Positions 33,191 to 41,299 of a stretch of DNA of 44,254 bases are shown one piece after another (position 1 is the first letter of the stretch; every line of letters starts with the position of its first letter). The position numbers and the translations under genes were made by a program. Source of the stretch: Bacteroidota bacterium (GTDB lineage: Bacteria; Bacteroidota; Bacteroidia; Bacteroidales; WCHB1-69); contig JAKPTX010000063.1 of NCBI GenBank assembly GCA_029570835.1, forward strand, positions 1 through 44,254. Direction: 5' to 3'. A model generated the notes under the pieces. That model saw nothing but the letters and a program-made list of their open reading frames with translations, did no database searches and had not been told where the DNA came from.

Positions 33191-36100
33191 TTATCTTGCT
33201 ATGTAAATATATCCTCTGATTGGTTCAATATCTTTAACGCCAAGATCAAGAATATAGAAATATGTTCCGGATGGGAGTTCGTCACCACCCACTCTGAGAC
33301 CTCTGTTTGTAGTTCCATCAAAGTTATTGGTGTACGGAGCTCCTTCAAAGACAATGTTGCCCCATCTATTGAAGATTGTCAACTTATTGTTGGGGTATCT
33401 TTCAAGTCCATCTATAACAAAGTAATCATTGTACCTATCTCCATTTGGAGAGAATCCTTGAGGAATGAATGGTACAAGAAGAGGATCAACTAAAATTTCA
33501 GCAGAATCACTATTGTTACTCAAGTCAATATCTTCTGTTTCACTGGTGATAGTAACTGTATTCACAATGACTTCGCCCACAATTGCATCTCTTACGACTC
33601 TGGCGACAAGCGTAATTTCATAGGTTTCACCCACATCTAATCTTGCTAATCTCCATGTCAACAGTGATCCGTTCACTTCAGGATCTCCTGTAGCATGTAC
33701 CAGTTCTAATCCATCGGGTAGTTGGTCAGTAATCACTACGTTGATTGCATCTGCAATGCCTAAGTTAGTAGCAGTGATTTTGTACTCAACCAATTCATTA
33801 ACGATAACGTTAGTAGCGTTAGCCACCTTAGTGATAGCCAGGTCTGCATAAGCAGTTAAGATGTCGGCTGTATCATCGTTGTTAGCTAAGTTTGGATCAG
33901 GAGTATCGGATGTAACGATAGCGTAGTTAGAGATGGTCACATTACCATCAACATCATCTGAGAGTTTCATTTGTATCATCATGGTAACTGTTTCTCCACT
34001 TGCGATACGGTTGATTGTCCAGGTATCCGGCATAGTCCAAGTGCCTGCGGAAGGTTGTGCACTGATTACAGTGAGTTCAGCAGGATAGTTGTCTGTTATT
34101 ACAACGTTCACAGCATCAGCCGGACCGTGGTTAGTAACGGAGATTACGTAGGTAACGATATCACCGGGGTAAACCAGTTCTTCCAGACTGATCTTAGTTA
34201 ATTCCAGATCGGCTACGTTAATCACAGCCACATCCACATCGGAGATATTGTTGGAAAGATCAGTTTCCGGAGTAGTTGATTCTACAGTCGCCACATTATG
34301 AATGATACTATTGTCAGGATGATTTGGATTCACCAACAAAGTGATGGTCATCGTTTCATGTGCACCATCCGCCATTGTACCGATGTACCATTGTGGAGAC
34401 AGCCATGATCCGGTAGAAGTTACAACGTTTTGTACCGTAGTATTAGGTGGAAGGATATCCTTCATCACCACGTTGTGAGCATAGCTAGGACCATGATTAT
34501 AAACATCAATAGTATAGGTTATAACCTCACCGGCAGACACTTGAGTTTGATCAGCAGTTTTCACTACTTGAAGATCGGTGATCGTTTCAACTACGACATT
34601 GTAAGTTGAGTGATTGTTTGTCAAGTCGGGATCCGGAGTTGGAGAGGTTACAGATGCATTGTTAACAATAATAGACCCATGATTAACATTACTGTTCACC
34701 CGTACAACCAGAGTCATTGTTTCACTGGTACCCGGTAGCATGTTGCCAATGAACCAGTTAGGTTGCGTCCAGGTTCCTGTTGAAACAGTTTGACTGATTA
34801 GGGTCAAGTGAGCCGGAAGTTGGTCTGTCATGACCACGTTACTGGCGGTTGAAGGTCCATGATTTGTCACTGTGATGTAGTAAGTCATGGTATCACCTGC
34901 AAATACCGTATTTTTAGATCCCACTTTAATCACTTCAACGTCAGCCAACACAATGATGTTATTGGTTACAGAAGAGCTATTATTGGATAATACAGGATCA
35001 GGGGTAGTTGATGTAACAGAAGTGTAGTTGGTTATTGTTCCCGGCTGTAGAGCAGGAGAAGTTACAGCAACAATGGTTAGCGTTTCAGTTCCTCCAACCG
35101 GTAAGGTTCCAAGACTCCAGTTAGGTTGTGACCATGTACCCACAGAAGGAGTAGCAGAGATCAATGTTAAGCCGTTAGGCAGCACATCATTAACTACTGT
35201 ATTCAAAGCATCTGAAGGACCATGGTTGGTTACAGTCAATTGATAGGTGATCTCTTCACCGGCTATGACTGTATTTTGGAGTGTTGTTTTCACAATAGCA
35301 AGGTCGGCTTGGGTAGCCACTACAATTGGAACGGAATCGACGTTGTTGTTTGGATTAGGATCCGGAGTTGGGGAAGTTACGGTAGCTACGTTGTAAATCT
35401 GAGTACCATCAGTAACAGCAGGATCTACGGTAACTGTCATGCTCATTGAAGCAGTCTGTCCCACATTTAATGTTCCAATAGTCCACAACGGTGTAGTCCA
35501 TGATCCACGGGTTACAACAACATTATTCAATAATAGGCCTTCAGGAAGCGGATCTGTAACCACTACATCTTGAGCTGCCGAACTACCTAGATTAGTAACC
35601 GTGATAGTATAATTAATTATAGATCCGGCAACGGGATTAGAATTAGATGTAGATTTCTGGATCATAAGATCTGCTGAATTAGCAACCACAATCGTCATCA
35701 AATCAGATGATGGTGCACAAGGATCATTAGAGATAGTCCATTGAAGAACATACTCACCTTCTATCAAGCCTGAAATGGTTGTATTGTATTGAGTAGGATT
35801 GGCAATTACAGGATTGTTAGGTCCACTTACCAAGGTCCAGATTCCGGTAGCCGGAGCAGGATTATTAGCGGCCAATGTTGTTGAAGATACGCCATGCAGT
35901 GATTGGTCAGTACCCGCATCAGCAGTGATAGGATGTATAATGACATAGTAACCTACTTCACTAGCAGTAACACATGGAGATGCTGCCTGAGCAGTTAAAG
36001 TCAAGTTAACAAATCCATTAGCAATATCAGTTGCACTTGGGATGTAGGCACTGTTAATTTGGTTAGGATCAGTAAATGTTCCGGTTCCTGAGGAGGTCCA

Positions 36101-39100
36101 GGTATAAGCAGTACCATATTGTGCATTTGCAACAGGTTCAATTTGTTCACCGCCACAAATAATACCATCATCAACAGTAACTTGAGGTTGACGAACAATT
36201 TGCAGTATCATTTGATCTAGTGATTCAGCACATGGAGCGTACGGAACAGCGTGTAATGTAAGAATTACAGTACCACCGGCAATATCAGCTGCGCTAGGAT
36301 AATAGATTGGGTTCATCGCAAATAGGTTGCTGAATGAACCTGTTCCATTGGTAGTCCAATATACAGACTCATAGTTGGTAGCTGATGCTCCTTGAATTTG
36401 AATAAATCCTGCAGTTTCACAAATTACACGATCATTTCCGGCATTTGGAATGGTCATAGGAGCGGCTAAAATAGTAACTGTTTGTAAAGTTGTACAATTA
36501 TTACCATCGGTAACAGTTACCACATAAGTACCTGGAGCGAGGTTCACTGCAGTTTGACCGGTTTGGTTACCGGCAGTGGCAGGCCATTGGTAAGTATAAG
36601 GAGCTACTCCACCGGAAGTGATCAACGTTGCTGACCCGTTTCTTGCGTTATAGCAGGTTTCATGCGTTTGTTGTAAGATTCCAACTGTTAATGGAGTCGG
36701 TTCTGTGATTTCGAAATCAAGTACAAAAGTACAACCGGCAGCATCGTAAACAGTTACAATATAGATTCCTTCTGTCAAGTCGGTAAATGTTGAGCTCGAC
36801 TGAGCAGATCCATTATTGAGAGCATATAGGTATGGTGCTACGCCACCGACTGGGGTAACAGTCACCGAACCGGTCCCCCCATTACATAAAATATCAAAAA
36901 CAGAAACAGTGGCAGAAAGTGTACTATTTTGATTAGTGATATTAAATGAAACTTGAGAAGTACATCCGGCACTATTAGTAAAGGTAGCTGTATAGTATCC
37001 GGCGGTTAAACCTGTTACAGTCACTTCAAAGTCAGGAGCAGTAACCGTATAGTCATTACCATTTACAGTTATGGTTCCGGCTTCAGTGGTGGTTATCACG
37101 GCCTCTCCCATATTTGAATTACAGTATGTATGTGTGATGGAAGTGACGGTAATTTCTATTTCAGCGGGCTCGTCTACATGATATGCCCCACCTACGATAG
37201 TACAGCCATTCGCATCAGTCACAGTCACAAAGTAGTTACCGGCAGCTAATCCTGAGATTGTAGGAGTAGCCATACCATTAGACCATACATAGGAGTAAGG
37301 TTGAGTTCCACCTGTTATGGTCACTGCAATTGAACCGGTATGAGTACCGTAGCAGTCGGCATCGGTAATTGCACCGGTCAATGCCAACGGAGTAGCCGGT
37401 TCATTGATTGTAACTTCAGCAGTAGTTTCACAACCATTGGCATCAGTTATGGTAACAGTATAAGTACCTGCTGCAAGTCCGGTAGCTGTTCTGTTATTTA
37501 ATAGCGGATTATGACTCCAAGCATAAGTGTATGGAGTTGTTCCACCAGTTACAGTTACTGTAGCCGAACCTGTGGCTTCACCGTAACAATCTACATCTTC
37601 AACGCAACTTGGACAACCAAAGTGGGCTACCATTTGCGTTGGTTCAACCACTGTAAAACTAAGGAAGTAGTTACATTGATTGGCGTCAATAACTTCAATA
37701 TTATAGATGCCGGGTAGAATATTTTCAATCACACCATTTGAAACAATCGTATCTCCATTTAGGATATATTGATATGGTGCGGTTCCACCTGTTACTGAAA
37801 TGGTTGCAGTTGTTGTACTATCATTACACAAGATTGGAGGTACGGAAACAGAAGCAACTAAATCAGAATTTTGACTTATAATATTGAATGAAGTTGTAGC
37901 AGCACAAGCTGAGTTTGCAGCTATAAAGGTAGCAGTATGGTATCCTGATGGTAAGTTAGTAAAAATGGTTTCGAATGGTGCATTAACAATAGAATGCGAA
38001 ACACCATTCAGTACAACAGTACCGGGTTGATTAGTTATTATCTTCACAGATCCCACACCCGGAACGGCATTACATAAGTTATGAGTTAATACCTCAGCAG
38101 TAATAACCACATCAGATTCTACCATAATATTTTGAACACATTGAGCACTATTTCCGGCAGCATCAGTAACAGTCCATGTAACGATTGAATTACCCACTTG
38201 GAAACTATAGAGTAATTCTGTGGCAGTGTAAGGACCACTGAAACTGTTATCAGAATTGATTACGGAATAAGATATCGATAGGATAGAAGAGCAGTTATCT
38301 GCTACATCAGGTAAGGTTAGTGGATGTGTCGCAAGACAACCCACACTATTTGGAGTGAGTACCAGTGGAGCAGGACACACAATAGTTGGTGCTTGAGTAT
38401 CTTCAATGGTTACTGTGAAGCTTTGAGTTATCTCATTACCGTGGCTATCGGTTAAGATATAAGTGATTACGTTTTGACCCAATGGGAATTCGGTTCCTGC
38501 AGGAACAGTACCTGTTACAACAGGACCGCCATTAATTTGGTGTGTTAGCGTGTAACCTGGACAGTTATCCACAGCTAATAACGGATCAAATTCACCGGCT
38601 ACAGAAGTATAAGTACATACGTCATCATCAGCAGGCAGTGTAATATCAGGTTGTACTACCAACAGTGGAGCACCATCATCAGTAATTACTACAGTAAAGT
38701 TGCAAGTTGCTGTTAAACCTACACCATCTGTTGCAGTATATTGAATGTTGTATGTACCCGGAGCTAATTGAGTACCATGAAGTGGTCCGCCAACAGTTGT
38801 TTCTGTCACGGTAACGGTTCCACAATTATCTTCGGCAATAGGGATACTCCAAATGACTCCGGTTGTGCAGTTTATGTCAGCACCGATGGTAAAAGTAGTA
38901 CCTTCAGGACAGTTCACAAAAGTGGGCGCTTCAGTATCTACTACTACAATCGTAATTGAATCGGTAGTTGTGTTACCTTGAGGATCTACTGCGGTCCATT
39001 TTACTACGGTAGTACCTATCGGGAAAGTAGCCCCTGCCAAGGAGTAAGAATTACCCCAAGCACTGTAGTTGTGGGTTAAGGTAACTTCGCCGCAATTGTC

Positions 39101-41293
39101 TGTTGCAGTGGCATCAAAACTATCATCAGTAACAGTGTAACCACACACACCGGGCGTGTTGTTATATGAACCGTTTAAAGTTGGAACTGTAACAACAGGC
39201 GCTTGATTATCGGTTACAGTTACTTGTTGGATACAAGTGATTACATTACCTGATGCATCAACAACATGATACTCAACCTGACTGATACCTACTTCAAAAT
39301 CATAAGGAGTATTGTTAATCATCCATCCGGTAAAGTTGTTATCAGGATTGAATACACGGTATGTAATGTTTAAATTGTCATAGGGTGTACAATTATCTGA
39401 AACCAAAGCAGCACTGATATTTGGATAGTAGGTGAAATTACACTCTCCAGGATCAGTTGTAGCGACTATATCGTCCGCACAAGTAAGTACAGGAGCTTGA
39501 GTGTCCACAACAGTTAGATTAAAGCTACATCTCACTGTATCACCACTGATATCGGTTAGAATATAGGTTATTGTATTGACTCCAATCGGGAAGTTTGTGG
39601 CAGGTACGCGACCGGTATCAGGTGATGAAGTATTAATTTGATGATATAGAGCATATCCGGGACAGTTATCCACGCTCAATAACGGATCAAACTCGCCATC
39701 TGAAGAGCTGTAATGACACTCGTTGTTGTCAGCAGCCACTGTGATGTCAGGTTGACACACTAACAATGGTGCCCCATCAACAATGACTACGGTAAAGTTG
39801 CATGTTGCAGTTAAGCCGACAGCATCCGTTGCAGTATATTGGATGTTGTATGTACCCGGAGCTAATTGAGTACCATGAAGTGGTCCGCCAACAGTTGTTT
39901 CTGTCACGGTGACGGTTCCACAATTATCTTCGGCAACAGGGATACTCCAGATTACGCCGGTTGCACAGTTTATGTCAGCACTGATGGTAAAGGTAGTACC
40001 TTCAGGACAGTTCACAAAGGTAGGAGCCTCATTATCAACTACTACAATTGTGATTGACTCTGTAGTTGTATTACCTTGCGCATCTACAGCAGTCCATTCT
40101 ACTATCGTTGTACCCACAGGGAAAGTAGCCCCTGCCAAGGAGTAAGGATTACCCCAGGCTCCGTAGTTGTGAGTTAAGGTAACTTCGCCGCAATTGTCTG
40201 TTGCAGTAGCATCAAAACTATCATCGGTAACAGTATATCCACAAACTCCGGTGGTGTTGTTATATGAACCGCTTAAAGTTGGAACTGTAACAACAGGCGC
40301 TTGATTATCTGTTACTGTCACTTGTTGTATACAAGTGATAACATTACCTGCAGCATCAGTAACTTCGTATTCTACTTGGCTTATGCCGATAGCAAACTCA
40401 TAAACTTCTCTGTTATCTTTCCACTCACTGATTGAGTTATCAGCACCATGAACACGGTAACGGATAGTTAAGTCATCATAATCAGTACAGTTATCGGTTA
40501 CTGAACCCACATTCCAAGGAGCGGGCACAGTACCGCCTCCACCACCTAATACAACAGGATCTTCAATAGTTGGATTTGCAGTGTAGGTGCATTCTCCAAG
40601 ATCGGTTGTAGCCACTACGTCTGTTGCGCAAGTGAGTTCAGGAGCTTGAGTATCTACGATGGTTACGGTAAAGCTTTGAGTTATCTCATTACCGTGGCTA
40701 TCGGTTAAGATATAAGTGATTACGTTTTGACCCAATTGGAATTCGGTTCCTGCAGGAACAGTACCTGTTACAACAGGACCACCATTGATTTGGTGTGTTA
40801 GTGTGTAACCGGGACAGTTATCCACAGCTAATAACGGATCAAACTCACCGGCTGAAGAAGTGTAAGTACATTCTCCATTATCAGCAGGTAGTGTGATGTC
40901 AGGTTGTACTACCAATAATGGAGCCCCATCATCAGTAATTACTACAGTAAAGTTGCAGGTTGCAGTTAACCCGGCAGCATCTGTAGCTGTATATTGGATG
41001 TTGTACGTACCGGGAGCCAATTGCGTACCGTGAAGTGGTCCACCAATAGTGGTTTCTGTTACGGTAACAGTACCACAATTGTCTTCTGCAACAGGAATAG
41101 ACCAGATAACACCGGTATTACAGTTCAAATCAGCACCGATAGTAAAGGTAGTACCTTCAGGGCAGTTCACAAAGGTAGGAGCCTCATTATCAACTACTAC
41201 AATTGTGATTGACTCTGTAGTTGTATTACCTTGCGCATCCACAGCGGTCCATTCAACAATAGTAGTGCCTACAGGGAAAGTAGCCCCTGCCAA
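33191..41293 (-). CDS. Giant SprB-like adhesin, C-terminal 2,700 codons (HYR, SprB, PKD-like, DUF11, CHU_C)
   Basis: This is the downstream part of one giant gene that enters from the right. Codons 1 to about 1058 are HYR modules (DNCGxVTxT..., PVGTTxVEWTAVD). About 1058-1610 are SprB-type repeats (VTVTGGTTPYTYAWS, LAAGTYTVTITDANGC). About 1614-1870 are PKD-like modules. About 1873-2600 are six DUF11 repeats (ITVTNHGPSxAxNVVxTD). The last 90 residues are a CHU_C/T9SS type B sorting domain (FIPQGFSPNGDRYNDYFVID, FNRWGNIVFEG, GTYFYILDLG). The first codon, TTG 41293, is not a natural start, because the same frame continues upstream of a TAA at 41297-41299. It is exported by T9SS with PorP/SprF downstream. 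Confidence 0.85.
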   Translation of the reverse strand: MAGATFPVGTTIVEWTAVDAQGNTTTESITIVVVDNEAPTFVNCPEGTTFTIGADLNCNTGVIWSIPVAEDNCGTVTVTETTIGGPLHGTQLAPGTYNIQYTATDAAGLTATCNFTVVITDDGAPLLVVQPDITLPADNGECTYTSSAGEFDPLLAVDNCPGYTLTHQINGGPVVTGTVPAGTEFQLGQNVITYILTDSHGNEITQSFTVTIVDTQAPELTCATDVVATTDLGECTYTANPTIEDPVVLGGGGGTVPAPWNVGSVTDNCTDYDDLTIRYRVHGADNSISEWKDNREVYEFAIGISQVEYEVTDAAGNVITCIQQVTVTDNQAPVVTVPTLSGSYNNTTGVCGYTVTDDSFDATATDNCGEVTLTHNYGAWGNPYSLAGATFPVGTTIVEWTAVDAQGNTTTESITIVVVDNEAPTFVNCPEGTTFTISADINCATGVIWSIPVAEDNCGTVTVTETTVGGPLHGTQLAPGTYNIQYTATDAVGLTATCNFTVVIVDGAPLLVCQPDITVAADNNECHYSSSDGEFDPLLSVDNCPGYALYHQINTSSPDTGRVPATNFPIGVNTITYILTDISGDTVRCSFNLTVVDTQAPVLTCADDIVATTDPGECNFTYYPNISAALVSDNCTPYDNLNITYRVFNPDNNFTGWMINNTPYDFEVGISQVEYHVVDASGNVITCIQQVTVTDNQAPVVTVPTLNGSYNNTPGVCGYTVTDDSFDATATDNCGEVTLTHNYSAWGNSYSLAGATFPIGTTVVKWTAVDPQGNTTTDSITIVVVDTEAPTFVNCPEGTTFTIGADINCTTGVIWSIPIAEDNCGTVTVTETTVGGPLHGTQLAPGTYNIQYTATDGVGLTATCNFTVVITDDGAPLLVVQPDITLPADDDVCTYTSVAGEFDPLLAVDNCPGYTLTHQINGGPVVTGTVPAGTEFPLGQNVITYILTDSHGNEITQSFTVTIEDTQAPTIVCPAPLVLTPNSVGCLATHPLTLPDVADNCSSILSISYSVINSDNSFSGPYTATELLYSFQVGNSIVTWTVTDAAGNSAQCVQNIMVESDVVITAEVLTHNLCNAVPGVGSVKIITNQPGTVVLNGVSHSIVNAPFETIFTNLPSGYHTATFIAANSACAATTSFNIISQNSDLVASVSVPPILCNDSTTTATISVTGGTAPYQYILNGDTIVSNGVIENILPGIYNIEVIDANQCNYFLSFTVVEPTQMVAHFGCPSCVEDVDCYGEATGSATVTVTGGTTPYTYAWSHNPLLNNRTATGLAAGTYTVTITDANGCETTAEVTINEPATPLALTGAITDADCYGTHTGSIAVTITGGTQPYSYVWSNGMATPTISGLAAGNYFVTVTDANGCTIVGGAYHVDEPAEIEITVTSITHTYCNSNMGEAVITTTEAGTITVNGNDYTVTAPDFEVTVTGLTAGYYTATFTNSAGCTSQVSFNITNQNSTLSATVSVFDILCNGGTGSVTVTPVGGVAPYLYALNNGSAQSSSTFTDLTEGIYIVTVYDAAGCTFVLDFEITEPTPLTVGILQQTHETCYNARNGSATLITSGGVAPYTYQWPATAGNQTGQTAVNLAPGTYVVTVTDGNNCTTLQTVTILAAPMTIPNAGNDRVICETAGFIQIQGASATNYESVYWTTNGTGSFSNLFAMNPIYYPSAADIAGGTVILTLHAVPYAPCAESLDQMILQIVRQPQVTVDDGIICGGEQIEPVANAQYGTAYTWTSSGTGTFTDPNQINSAYIPSATDIANGFVNLTLTAQAASPCVTASEVGYYVIIHPITADAGTDQSLHGVSSTTLAANNPAPATGIWTLVSGPNNPVIANPTQYNTTISGLIEGEYVLQWTISNDPCAPSSDLMTIVVANSADLMIQKSTSNSNPVAGSIINYTITVTNLGSSAAQDVVVTDPLPEGLLLNNVVVTRGSWTTPLWTIGTLNVGQTASMSMTVTVDPAVTDGTQIYNVATVTSPTPDPNPNNNVDSVPIVVATQADLAIVKTTLQNTVIAGEEITYQLTVTNHGPSDALNTVVNDVLPNGLTLISATPSVGTWSQPNWSLGTLPVGGTETLTIVAVTSPALQPGTITNYTSVTSTTPDPVLSNNSSSVTNNIIVLADVEVIKVGSKNTVFAGDTMTYYITVTNHGPSTASNVVMTDQLPAHLTLISQTVSTGTWTQPNWFIGNMLPGTSETMTLVVRVNSNVNHGSIIVNNASVTSPTPDPDLTNNHSTYNVVVETITDLQVVKTADQTQVSAGEVITYTIDVYNHGPSYAHNVVMKDILPPNTTVQNVVTSTGSWLSPQWYIGTMADGAHETMTITLLVNPNHPDNSIIHNVATVESTTPETDLSNNISDVDVAVINVADLELTKISLEELVYPGDIVTYVISVTNHGPADAVNVVITDNYPAELTVISAQPSAGTWTMPDTWTINRIASGETVTMMIQMKLSDDVDGNVTISNYAIVTSDTPDPNLANNDDTADILTAYADLAITKVANATNVIVNELVEYKITATNLGIADAINVVITDQLPDGLELVHATGDPEVNGSLLTWRLARLDVGETYEITLVARVVRDAIVGEVIVNTVTITSETEDIDLSNNSDSAEILVDPLLVPFIPQGFSPNGDRYNDYFVIDGLERYPNNKLTIFNRWGNIVFEGAPYTNNFDGTTNRGLRVGGDELPSGTYFYILDLGVKDIEPIRGYIYIAR
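33500..35690 (-). repeat. Six DUF11 repeats
   Basis: Six copies with a period near 365 bp, beginning (coding order) ADLMIQK, ADLAIVK, ADVEVIK, TDLQVVK, ADLELTK and ADLAITK. Each carries YxITVTNHGPSxAxNVV and ends TPDPxxxNN. Copies are diverged from each other, unlike the HYR array, so this part is older. Confidence 0.85.
36480..38120 (-). repeat. SprB-type repeat region
   Basis: Several modules of about 80-90 residues share CYGxxTGSxxVTxTGGTxPYxYxWS and LAAGTYTVTVTDANGC patterns, matching the SprB repeat family of gliding adhesins. Two variants (LCNAVPGVGSVKI and YCNSNMGEAVIT) seem to be a second module type with the same alternating order. Confidence 0.75.
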
Positions 41294-41296
41294 TGA

Positions 41297-41299
41297 TTA
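41297..41299 (-). other. Nonsense codon (TAC to TAA) in HYR module
   Basis: The minus strand reads AAT CCT TAA TCA TTG GCA. Equivalent codons at the other four copies (markers near 39041, 40139, 42398, 43553) read TAC or its neighbour. The change is one base, C to A on the coding strand, with the frame unchanged on both sides. Confidence 0.85.
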
